Shown here piece after piece: positions 1 to 7,852 of a stretch of 64,000 bases of DNA (positions are counted from its first letter, which is position 1; each line of letters opens with the position of its first letter). Under the pieces are notes generated by a model. It saw nothing but the letters and a program-made list of their open reading frames with translations, did no database searches and had not been told where the DNA came from. Source of the DNA: JAGOPY01 sp964619555. Its GTDB lineage: Bacteria; Bacteroidota; Bacteroidia; Bacteroidales; JAGOPY01. Both the position numbers and the translations under genes were made by a program. The DNA is taken from contig CAZUDV010000010.1 in the NCBI GenBank assembly GCA_964619555.1, forward strand, positions 124,001 to 188,000, read 5' to 3'.

Positions 1-98
1 CTCATGAAACGGAGGTCAAAGACTATATCCAGACCCATTACCCGGCCGAGATCACAGATAGCAGCACATATGTCAAAGTTTACTATATCGGGGATTAA
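1..98 (+). CDS. C-terminal end of an unidentified protein (partial)
   Basis: An open frame enters from the left edge and ends with TAA at 96-98. Its last residues read ...YVKVYYIGD. The stop shares its last base with the ATG of the next gene, which is a translational-coupling arrangement, so the two are probably in one operon. Only about 31 residues are visible and the family cannot be recognised from them. Given the neighbours it is probably another envelope glycan gene, but that is inference. Confidence 0.6.
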   Translation, partial: HETEVKDYIQTHYPAEITDSSTYVKVYYIGD

Positions 99-2032
99 TG
101 AAGCTTGTAAATAAAATACGAGCGCTGCATCACAATTACCTGGCCCTTATCCTCCTGATCATTTCAGGTATCTATCTCTTGACCGTTGCCCTGATCTCAA
201 AGGGTATATACGGGGATGCGGATTCCATCACTCATTTTGAAATTGCCCGGTACTCTTTCAGGCATCCCCAACTATTTCTGAACCACTGGGGCAAGCCTTT
301 ATTCACCATTCTTTCAGCTCCATTTGCACAATTTGGCCTGGATGGCGCAATTTTTTTCAATATCCTCTGTGGCCTGGCCACATCCTGGCTGATCTATCAA
401 CTGGTTACGGGACTGAATGTCAGATCAGCATGGCTGGCCATCCCTTTTGTTCTTTTCGCTCCGGTTTACATGATCAATCTTTTTACAAGCCTTACCGAAA
501 TTTTATTCGGATTGGTCCTGGTTCTGTCCATATACCTTTTCTTCCGTAAAAAATTCATTTTCAGCGCTATCATAATTTCCTTCCTCCCATTTGCCCGCAC
601 AGAGGGCATCATTTTCCTCTTTCTTTTTCTCACAGCCTATATCTTTCTTAAGAACTGGAAAGCCATACCCTTCCTCCTGACCGGCATCCTCTTTTTCAGC
701 ATAGCCGGAATGTTCATGGGTAAAAGCACAGGTTGGTTAATCACCGAGATCCCATACGGGGAAAAGGGCTCTGAAATATATGGCAGCGGCAGTTTTTGGT
801 ACTATTTTAAACATCTGCCTTCACTGTTGGGTTTACCGATTGCCATACTTGCAGGAGTTGGGCTGTTCAAACTTTTTATCCAAAAACCAAAAAAATCGAA
901 GGCAGTCCCTGTTATACAGCAGACAACCCTATTTTTACTGATCGCCGGTTCATTTTTTGCATTTCTACTGGCCCACAGTTTCCTTTGGTGGCAGGGGATG
1001 ATGGGGGTCATTGCCAGTAAAAGGTTTATAGCAGGGATCTCCCCTCTTTCCGGAATTTTTGCCCTGATCGGATTAAACTTCCTGTTTTCCTGCTTTCCCC
1101 ACAGCCTCCCCAGAATCAAACCCATATTGACCTCACTCCTGCTGGCACTTATCCTGTATATACCATATCGAACTTATCGGATACCGGCCCGGCTTGAACT
1201 TGATAACCAGGTATTGCAGATGACGGCAGATGAATTACTAAAGCGGGGCTATTCAACGGAACAGGTGACCTATTTCGACCCTAAAATCCCGTTTTTCCTG
1301 AATTCAGATCCATTTGATGAAAATGGGACCAGGAGGCTGGCGGCCAATCAAAATATACCTTTCTATGGCCTGAAAGATTCCTCAGTACTGGTTTGGGAGC
1401 CTCATTTCGGCGGATTTGAAAGGAAGATTTTTCTCGAGGATCTATGGGCAGACACAGGCCTGACAATGGTAGACGCATTTTTACCCGATGAGCCGTACCA
1501 GGTTTACAAAGATCAGAATTACATGACCGTATTATTTAAAAAGATCCCGCCGGGAAGTCTTAAAACAGAATGGAATAGTCTGGATTCCACTGGTTTTGAA
1601 CAAATCCTGGAAACGGAAAAGATGCCATTCAGGACCGATTCCATAACCGGCAGCGGAAACTATTCATTTAAATTGAATACAACGCAAATGTACAGTCCTT
1701 CGGTTAAATGGAACCTCTCAGAAATAACAGGAACGGATAAAGCACTGGTCAGAGCCGTTGTGAATGTGAATCTTCCGGTTGTGGCCGAAAAGGACAAAGT
1801 CGTTCTCGCCCTGTCAGTTTATGATGAGAATGGAAATATGCAGGAATACCTGTCCATGGCCGGCAATTATTTTGACCTGGTACAGGGAAAATGGTGTGAA
1901 ATGTACGTCTTTTCACCCGTCAGCCTGGTCAATCCATATGACGGAAAGTTAAGGGCATATGTCTGGTATACAGGAAAAGGGGATATCTTTATCGACGAAC
2001 TCCGTCTGGAATATTTGCCGGTGGATTATTAA
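98..2032 (+). CDS. Polytopic GT-C-like glycosyltransferase with extracytoplasmic C-terminal domain
   Basis: This is a 644-residue membrane protein. The first 360 residues or so contain about ten hydrophobic helices, and the loop after the first helix holds an acidic motif (GIYGDADS, D40 and D42), as in polyprenyl-phosphate-sugar-dependent GT-C enzymes. From about residue 370 the protein is soluble. Its last 150 residues look like a beta-sandwich resembling a carbohydrate-binding fold, and a similar tail is present in the gene at 7853. The likely role is transfer of a sugar from a lipid carrier on the periplasmic face. Substrate and acceptor are unknown. The ATG overlaps the previous stop, and a family-2 glycosyltransferase that could make the lipid-linked sugar follows on the same strand. 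Confidence 0.75.
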   Translation: MKLVNKIRALHHNYLALILLIISGIYLLTVALISKGIYGDADSITHFEIARYSFRHPQLFLNHWGKPLFTILSAPFAQFGLDGAIFFNILCGLATSWLIYQLVTGLNVRSAWLAIPFVLFAPVYMINLFTSLTEILFGLVLVLSIYLFFRKKFIFSAIIISFLPFARTEGIIFLFLFLTAYIFLKNWKAIPFLLTGILFFSIAGMFMGKSTGWLITEIPYGEKGSEIYGSGSFWYYFKHLPSLLGLPIAILAGVGLFKLFIQKPKKSKAVPVIQQTTLFLLIAGSFFAFLLAHSFLWWQGMMGVIASKRFIAGISPLSGIFALIGLNFLFSCFPHSLPRIKPILTSLLLALILYIPYRTYRIPARLELDNQVLQMTADELLKRGYSTEQVTYFDPKIPFFLNSDPFDENGTRRLAANQNIPFYGLKDSSVLVWEPHFGGFERKIFLEDLWADTGLTMVDAFLPDEPYQVYKDQNYMTVLFKKIPPGSLKTEWNSLDSTGFEQILETEKMPFRTDSITGSGNYSFKLNTTQMYSPSVKWNLSEITGTDKALVRAVVNVNLPVVAEKDKVVLALSVYDENGNMQEYLSMAGNYFDLVQGKWCEMYVFSPVSLVNPYDGKLRAYVWYTGKGDIFIDELRLEYLPVDY

Positions 2033-2089
2033 TGTACGTTACAATCGGAATTTTCCTCAAATTTGAACCTGATTAAACGGACACTATCA

Positions 2090-2845
2090 ATGTCATATCT
2101 TATGGAGCCGAAGTTGCTGTCAATTATTATACCCGCTTACAATGAAGCCAATACCATTCATCTTATCCTGGATAAGGTGCTGGCTGTAAACCTGATCGGT
2201 GGAATTCAAAAGGAAATTATACTGGTTAATGATTGCTCCCGGGATAAAACCGAGGAGGTCGTGCTCAGGTACATCCAGGATCATCCGGGACAAAATATGA
2301 AATTATTCAATCAGCCTGTGAATATGGGGAAAGGAGCAGCTTTGCACCGGGGGATCCGGGAGGCCGCAGGGGAAATTATAATCATACAGGATGCCGACCT
2401 GGAATATGACCCAAAAGAGTACAATGACCTGCTGAAGCCCATTCTGGACGGATTTGCCGATGTGGTTTACGGCTCCCGCTTTATGGGCAGCAACCCTCAC
2501 CGGATCCTCTTTTTCTGGCATACCATTGGAAACAAGTTCCTGACATTCATTTCCAATATGTTCACCAATCTGAACCTGACCGATATGGAGACATGCTATA
2601 AAATGTTCCGGTCGGAGTACATCAAGAAGATCCATTTCAGGGAAAACCGCTTTGGGTTTGAACCTGAAGTCACTGCCAAGATCTCGCGGTTTCCGGGGAT
2701 AAGGATCTATGAAGTGGGTATATCATATTATGGCAGGACATATGAAGAAGGAAAAAAGATCGGGGCAAAGGATGGATTCAGGGCGATCTACTGTATTCTT
2801 AAGTACAATCTCTTTAGCAGGAGATACCTGATCAAGGAAAACTAA
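2090..2845 (+). CDS. Family 2 glycosyltransferase, dolichyl/polyprenyl-phosphate sugar synthase type
   Basis: The protein is a soluble GT-A glycosyltransferase of about 251 residues without membrane helices. It has the nucleotide-binding start IIPAYNE (residues 13-19), the VNDCSRD motif, and the metal-binding D-A-D at residues 101-103. It resembles DPM1-like enzymes that load a nucleotide sugar onto a polyprenyl phosphate. That would fit the upstream GT-C protein as partner. I chose ATG 2090. ATG 2102 is equally possible because there is no clear Shine-Dalgarno, and an in-frame TTG at 2063 looks too early. The gene ends against a converging gene at a shared hairpin. Confidence 0.88.
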   Translation: MSYLMEPKLLSIIIPAYNEANTIHLILDKVLAVNLIGGIQKEIILVNDCSRDKTEEVVLRYIQDHPGQNMKLFNQPVNMGKGAALHRGIREAAGEIIIIQDADLEYDPKEYNDLLKPILDGFADVVYGSRFMGSNPHRILFFWHTIGNKFLTFISNMFTNLNLTDMETCYKMFRSEYIKKIHFRENRFGFEPEVTAKISRFPGIRIYEVGISYYGRTYEEGKKIGAKDGFRAIYCILKYNLFSRRYLIKEN

Positions 2846-2876
2846 CCTTTTACCCTGTCAAAGGTTTTCTCTTTTT
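2844..2876 (+). terminator. Hairpin terminator between convergent genes
   Basis: The arms AACCTTT (2844-2850) and AAAGGTT (2860-2866) are perfect inverted repeats with a 9-base loop. A T-rich run follows on the plus strand. The hairpin covers the stop codons of both convergent genes, so it may act in both directions. Confidence 0.5.
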
Positions 2877-4177
2877 ACACTGTATGTGGCTTTTTTCCAA
2901 ATTACCTTGAACCGGTTAAAAACACTTCCGGTAAAACCAGGCGGTAAAATCTCAAACAATCTCCTGAAAAACCTAGTCCTTAAAAGCGAGTATACCAGGT
3001 TCAGGGAAGATTCGAACAGTTGTCTTTTATACTTAATGTTATCCGGGTAAGGGAGGTTATAATCCGGCGCGGATTTGGCTCTTTTCATCCGGATGAAAGC
3101 GCCGCGTTTCTTGTTGTCGTACATATGGGAGTGCATCCTGATGGCATCAGACTGGTCGACCGGCTCCAGCTCAAGAAGCTTCTCCGATAACATCTGACGG
3201 GTGATTTCAAAGCCTTTTTGTGATCTCACAACCACCAGCGAGAAACCTTTGCCACGATCCTCATAAACCGGCGCCCAGGCGTCTCCCACAGAAATATCCG
3301 CAAATTCATTTGCCAGGTCGATGCACATCCTGCACCTTTGCATCATATGAAACGGAATGAGATAATTGGCATGGAATTTAGGTAACATCAAGACCCGTCC
3401 GCTCTTCATTTCGATCCTCATGCTGCCGGGCCACTCGCCGTGCCGGAACTGCAGGTCCCTGATCTCCGTATGGTCCTTTTCGCCATAAGCCCTTAAAAAT
3501 CCCTGTATTGAGCTGAAGTGCATATTCAGGCCGCAATACGGGGCGATGATCAAAGAAATATTGCGGACGGAAGGATCATTGGCCATTTGCAATTTCCTTA
3601 TCGAATGCACCTGGCAAGGCAACCCGACATAAGCCAGTTTGCCTTTGAAATCCCCAATCACCCCAAGCAATTCATTGACAGAGCTTATGGTATATTTACT
3701 CTGGGCTGCAGCCAGGACCTCGTCCCGGGAGGTAGCTATAAAAGGCCGGTTCATCCATGGTTCTTCCTTCGACATTCCCAGTACCACCGCACCATCCACT
3801 TTTCCGGTTTCTATCAGCCAGATCAGGATAGTGGAGATCACCCCGGCGCTTCCTGCCAGCCTCCTGATATGCTCATCTTTCGAAAACCCTATGAACAGGT
3901 CCCTGTAAGTTCCGATGTAAGGGTGGTGGGTCCCTTCACTTTGGAACAGGAACCTGTCGATTGCCTGGAAATCCACCTCTCCGCCGCTGCAGGCCGTCCA
4001 CATCCTTCCGGATTCCTCATCACCGATCGGAGCATGAATCGCCGGCAGGTATTCCCCTGTCCTGTCGTGGAAGCTTAACTTCCCGCCCGATAATCCCACA
4101 CAACTTCCGCAACGGGTGCACAGCCCCGTATCGATCACATTCTTCAACTTATCCAGATTTCGCGATTCCTTATTCAT
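2858..4177 (-). CDS. Coenzyme F420 hydrogenase/dehydrogenase beta-subunit (FrhB) family protein
   Basis: The 439-residue protein starts with a ferredoxin-like cysteine cluster (C20-x2-C23-x2-C26 in the stretch GLCTRCGSC). The FrhB-type N- and C-terminal domains follow, including the later RCRMCIDLANEFADISVGD stretch near residue 290. Family members bind Fe-S and flavin. In bacteria without F420 they often sit in polysaccharide clusters beside glycosyltransferases, where their reaction is mostly undefined. Here it is the last gene of a minus-strand operon (7722 to 2858) and starts 2 bp after the toroid protein. A redox step on a glycan or lipid precursor is inference. Confidence 0.8.
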   Translation of the reverse strand: MNKESRNLDKLKNVIDTGLCTRCGSCVGLSGGKLSFHDRTGEYLPAIHAPIGDEESGRMWTACSGGEVDFQAIDRFLFQSEGTHHPYIGTYRDLFIGFSKDEHIRRLAGSAGVISTILIWLIETGKVDGAVVLGMSKEEPWMNRPFIATSRDEVLAAAQSKYTISSVNELLGVIGDFKGKLAYVGLPCQVHSIRKLQMANDPSVRNISLIIAPYCGLNMHFSSIQGFLRAYGEKDHTEIRDLQFRHGEWPGSMRIEMKSGRVLMLPKFHANYLIPFHMMQRCRMCIDLANEFADISVGDAWAPVYEDRGKGFSLVVVRSQKGFEITRQMLSEKLLELEPVDQSDAIRMHSHMYDNKKRGAFIRMKRAKSAPDYNLPYPDNIKYKRQLFESSLNLVYSLLRTRFFRRLFEILPPGFTGSVFNRFKVIWKKATYSVKRENL

Positions 4178-4178
4178 T

Positions 4179-5783
4179 TCATCTCAAATTGATAATTCTG
4201 GAATACATGAGCTCGCGACCCGCTTTTTCCGGCTTATTTTCACCGATTGGCAGCAGCTCCTCAGGCACGAACTGCCCGGCGCTGGAAACATGCCGGAGTG
4301 AATAATGAGGGGCCCGGTAAAGTTCCAGATCGCCGGAGGAAGAAGTGAATGTGTCATTTATAATTAATTGATCATCAGTCAATTTGATTCTTCTGACAAA
4401 GTTAATCCCGGCTTCTTTCTCATTGAATATCATAACTTTCTTCAATAAAGGGATCAACCGGTTACCAAGCAGCAAACTCGTCATCCTGAGGATCACATGT
4501 TTTAAAGGACCAGGAACCATCCAGCTGTGAACGGACATCTTTCCCGAAACGGTGAAACCGGTCATTTCACCATTCATTTCCGTGATATAGGAAGGATGAA
4601 GCCAATGGGTAACCGCCACTTTTCGCCTGCCGATCCTTTGCCTCCATCCATAATCGGTTGCACCGATGCCGGATGGGCTATAAATGCTGACGATCCCACC
4701 CTTTTTCAGGTTAAGGTAGATGCTGTATTCGTTTAATTTATGCACGACGAATATTCCTGCCTGAAGGTAAAATTTTGATTCCGAGGGAAATGCTGGCCCC
4801 GTCTGTTCAGTATTTTCAAAATCCCGGAGGAAATTTAGACTACGGAAATAAGAGGAATACACATAATGAACCGAATACCGGTCGTCGGTCCGGTTCAGGA
4901 AATGAGTTGGCGAAGACAGGTTTTTCAAAATGCTCGTTACGATCGTTCCTGCAACAGTATTGCCTTCCAGCGCCATCCGGGTCATCCCGTATATGACCAG
5001 GTAATCGGTGTTGCGGGAATTGATCATGACAGGAGTTTCAGCAGATACTGAGATCATACCGGCAATATAGGCGATGGCCGACTCCATGGCTGAGTAGGCC
5101 CTGAGGTCATTGGTGGCTTCATAGATTTCCCAGAGGCAATCGATCGTCACAGAGAGATAACCAGTATCCGGTCCGTCGTATTCCGGGAACCAGCCTTCTT
5201 GCGATTGAGAGTTGTAAAGATCCTTCAACCTTTTTTCGAGCTTGCGCTGATCGACTTGTACACCCGGTAAGGAGGAACACAGCACGATTCCGGCCAGGCC
5301 CGCCGCTTCCTGGTTGAGTGCTTCTGATTCCTGGTTCTTAAGCAGCCAGTCAACCGCTTTTTGTATAGCCCTGGTTATCCCTGTACCGGGATCGCTGTAT
5401 CCCCTGTTTTTAAGAACAAGTCCCACGGCATACAGGCTGAAGGCAGTGGGAGGGTAACCCGATTCGAAAGGATAATATTCGTTAAAAGATCCATTCTTCA
5501 ACTGCCCGTCTGCCCAGAATTCCAGGCTCCCATCCACCCATTCCTTCACCCGTGGATGCTGATAAAATGGATTGTCCGGGCCTTTGAAGCGTTCCAGGGA
5601 ATCAGCGACGATCATTCCCTGCTGAAGGATCATTGAGGAGAAGTCCCTCATCTTGTAATGCCAGAAATTCCGGTCCCAGCTGCCAAATGTCGGTGAATCC
5701 GGGTCCCGGCTGAGTTGCGACAATATCCGGGGGAGCTTGGGCTGGAGAAAATTCCAGAGCATATAATCCAGTGACTGATCCAT
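4179..5783 (-). CDS. Alpha/alpha-toroid protein of unknown function in a glycan operon
   Basis: The protein has 534 residues, with no signal peptide or membrane helix seen. The N-terminal 320 residues are alpha-helical with repeated aromatic/Gly patches such as NGSFNEYYPFESGYPP and EGWFPEYDGPDTGY. These resemble the repeats of (alpha/alpha)6 toroids found in terpene cyclase/prenyltransferase-like and polysaccharide-lyase folds. The C-terminal third looks beta-rich, as in heparinase-like proteins. I could not assign catalytic residues. The ATG overlaps the stop of the UPF0104 gene by one base, so it is co-translated with envelope genes. Lyase, epimerase or a non-enzymatic role are all possible. 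Confidence 0.6.
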   Translation of the reverse strand: MDQSLDYMLWNFLQPKLPRILSQLSRDPDSPTFGSWDRNFWHYKMRDFSSMILQQGMIVADSLERFKGPDNPFYQHPRVKEWVDGSLEFWADGQLKNGSFNEYYPFESGYPPTAFSLYAVGLVLKNRGYSDPGTGITRAIQKAVDWLLKNQESEALNQEAAGLAGIVLCSSLPGVQVDQRKLEKRLKDLYNSQSQEGWFPEYDGPDTGYLSVTIDCLWEIYEATNDLRAYSAMESAIAYIAGMISVSAETPVMINSRNTDYLVIYGMTRMALEGNTVAGTIVTSILKNLSSPTHFLNRTDDRYSVHYVYSSYFRSLNFLRDFENTEQTGPAFPSESKFYLQAGIFVVHKLNEYSIYLNLKKGGIVSIYSPSGIGATDYGWRQRIGRRKVAVTHWLHPSYITEMNGEMTGFTVSGKMSVHSWMVPGPLKHVILRMTSLLLGNRLIPLLKKVMIFNEKEAGINFVRRIKLTDDQLIINDTFTSSSGDLELYRAPHYSLRHVSSAGQFVPEELLPIGENKPEKAGRELMYSRIINLR

Positions 5784-6733
5784 CAGGAATTTCGGGTTTG
5801 ATTAATAAAAAACGGTATTCCAATTAACGACGGCAGGATGATCCGCAACAATGAAAGGATTCCCGCACCGGCAAGCAATTCAAAGGAGGCCACATGCTGG
5901 AAAAAGCCTATGATCACGGCATCCCTGGTTCCCATGCCCGCAATGGACACAGGGATCACTCCTGCCAGCAATGCCAGGCAACTTCCTGCGTACGTATAGA
6001 CCACATGTACATGCAAACCGAGCATCAGGAAGATGAAATAGAATTGCAAAACCTGTATTATCCATATCATTAACGAAAAAGCATAATAGGACCAGAATTT
6101 TTCACCCGTAATCTCTACCAGAGTCACTCCTTTTTGCAAGAATTCCTGCCGTTTGGAAGTCTTATCTTTATTGATAAGTTTTGTCTTTAACATCCTGATT
6201 ATCTGAGATCTGAATATGATCAGGATATAAATCAATCCCACAACCATCCCGGCCACAATTAATACCGGTTTGAGCGGCACAGAGGTTGCAAAACCCGATA
6301 TCACAAGGATCAGAACAGAGAAGAAGAGGATGGTCACAACAGACAGGGTGTCGAGCGCTTTTTCGAGGAAGACCATTAACAGAACAGGTACCTGCAACCG
6401 GTATTTTTTCATCCAGGGTATCCTGACGATTTCACCCCATTTACCCGGTACCACCAGGTTTGCGCTGTAACTGCCAAGAACCTGTTGAACAGACTCTGCC
6501 AGATTGACATTAACATTGCCCAATTGCCTGGTGAAGAGATTCCAGCGGACTGATGTCAGGAACAATTGAATAAGTATCAGTAAGAAAAAGATCAATGCAG
6601 GTAAGAGCGATATATGGAGGAAAGTATCTTTCAGTGCAACAAAATCGACACGCCGGTAGATCAGGATTAAGAAAATCCCGCTAACCACAATGGAAATGGC
6701 CAGTTTGAGATGTCTTGATCTGAACTGGTACAT
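5783..6733 (-). CDS. UPF0104/lysylphosphatidylglycerol synthase transmembrane-domain protein
   Basis: This 316-residue protein consists almost entirely of about eight membrane helices. It has the family features VVPGKWGEIVRIPWMKK near residue 95 and GVIPVSIAGMGTRDAVI near residue 260. The family matches the flippase-like membrane half of MprF and is common in glycan and lipid clusters as a suspected lipid-linked precursor transporter. No synthase domain is attached. It lies 2 bp after the GT2 gene and overlaps the toroid gene, so the four genes 7722 to 2858 form a tight operon. Confidence 0.85.
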   Translation of the reverse strand: MYQFRSRHLKLAISIVVSGIFLILIYRRVDFVALKDTFLHISLLPALIFFLLILIQLFLTSVRWNLFTRQLGNVNVNLAESVQQVLGSYSANLVVPGKWGEIVRIPWMKKYRLQVPVLLMVFLEKALDTLSVVTILFFSVLILVISGFATSVPLKPVLIVAGMVVGLIYILIIFRSQIIRMLKTKLINKDKTSKRQEFLQKGVTLVEITGEKFWSYYAFSLMIWIIQVLQFYFIFLMLGLHVHVVYTYAGSCLALLAGVIPVSIAGMGTRDAVIIGFFQHVASFELLAGAGILSLLRIILPSLIGIPFFINQTRNS

Positions 6734-6735
6734 GG

Positions 6736-7722
6736 TTATTCAGGATCTGTTCGTGAGATCTTATCAGATTCCTCCGGAAACCTGGATTTACTCTCGAGCC
6801 TTCTGAGCCGATACTGGTTTTCCTCGGCGATTTTGCGGTTAACCGAGATAAGATCGGCAAGGACCCCCAGGAAAATGAAAAAGAAGCCTATCAGTATCAG
6901 TATAGCCGTAAGGATCAGGCTGGGCACCCTGGTCCGCTCTTCACCCATGAAGAAGAAGATCAGCCACCTTATCCCAAGGGCCAGGCCACCCAGGAATGAA
7001 ACACTGCCCAGCACGAAGAAAAAATCGAAAGGTTTATAGGTTATAGCAATCCTGAATATGGTAAAGACTGAGATCCGGATATATCGCGGAATGCTTTTAA
7101 TCAGTCGTGATGGCCTCAAATCTTCGTTTACCCGGATGGGTACGGAAAGAATGGCCATATTCTTTATCCCCGCCTGAATAATGGTTTCCAGGGTATATGT
7201 GTAATCATTGAATACATTCAGGCGCATGGCAGCATCTCTCGACATAGCCCTGAATCCGCTGGGAGCGTCGGGAATATCCGTTCCGGAAGCTTTGCGCACA
7301 ACCCAGCTTCCCAGTTTCTGCAATTGTTTTTTAATCCAGGAAAAATGCCTGATATTCCGGATAGGCCTCTCCCCGATCACGATATCAGCTTTTCCACTCA
7401 GAATCGGTGCGGTAAGCAGGGGGATATCCTCAGCATTATATTGGTTATCCGCATCGGTGTTGACGATCACGTCAGCACCCCTGAAAATCGCCGCCTCAAT
7501 ACCAGCCATGAAGACCCTGGCCAATCCCTGGTTTTTAGTGAACGAAATAATATGATCGACTCCAGCTTCCCGGGCAATATCCACCGAATTGTCCGTACTG
7601 CCATCATCAATCAGGAGCCATTCCACCTGATCGAATCCCTCCACCTTGCGGGGCAGGGCATTAAGGGCTATTTGGAGCGTCTGGCCTTCGTTATAACAGG
7701 GTATCTGTATGATGAGCTTCAC
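6736..7722 (-). CDS. Membrane-anchored family 2 glycosyltransferase (polyprenyl-phosphate glycosyltransferase type)
   Basis: The GT-A domain starts at once with IIQIPCYNE. It contains IDDGSTD (residues 38-44) and D-A-D at residues 90-92. Two membrane helices follow at about 235-255 and 270-295, and a short basic tail ends the protein. This is the GtrB/ArnC/DPM1-like layout, in which a sugar is loaded onto undecaprenyl phosphate at the inner membrane. I chose GTG at 7722, giving 328 residues, because it places the motif at the family-typical position. A possible TTG at 7752 overlaps a strong -7 promoter element. The gene is the first of the operon running to 2858. Confidence 0.87.
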   Translation of the reverse strand: MKLIIQIPCYNEGQTLQIALNALPRKVEGFDQVEWLLIDDGSTDNSVDIAREAGVDHIISFTKNQGLARVFMAGIEAAIFRGADVIVNTDADNQYNAEDIPLLTAPILSGKADIVIGERPIRNIRHFSWIKKQLQKLGSWVVRKASGTDIPDAPSGFRAMSRDAAMRLNVFNDYTYTLETIIQAGIKNMAILSVPIRVNEDLRPSRLIKSIPRYIRISVFTIFRIAITYKPFDFFFVLGSVSFLGGLALGIRWLIFFFMGEERTRVPSLILTAILILIGFFFIFLGVLADLISVNRKIAEENQYRLRRLESKSRFPEESDKISRTDPE

Positions 7723-7749
7723 TTTGCAAGATTCAGAATATACCTTGAG

Positions 7750-7757
7750 CAAAGATA
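7750..7757 (-). promoter_or_regulatory. Putative -7 promoter element for the GT2-UPF0104-toroid-FrhB operon
   Basis: On the minus strand this reads TATCTTTG, a full match to the Bacteroidota -7 consensus TAnnTTTG. It lies 28 bp upstream of the GTG start at 7722. No TTG was found at the -33 position. Confidence 0.45.
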
Positions 7758-7816
7758 GTTTTTTAATGAATGTCAGAATAATTTATGCGATCCACGGTCT
7801 TTTCAGGCGAATCTTC

Positions 7817-7824
7817 TAAATTTG
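7817..7824 (+). promoter_or_regulatory. Putative -7 promoter element for the gene at 7853
   Basis: TAAATTTG matches TAnnTTTG and lies 28 bp before the start at 7853. Together with the minus-strand element at 7750-7757 it makes this a divergent promoter region. Confidence 0.4.
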
Positions 7825-7852
7825 TCAATGTTTACAAAGCAATGATCTACAG

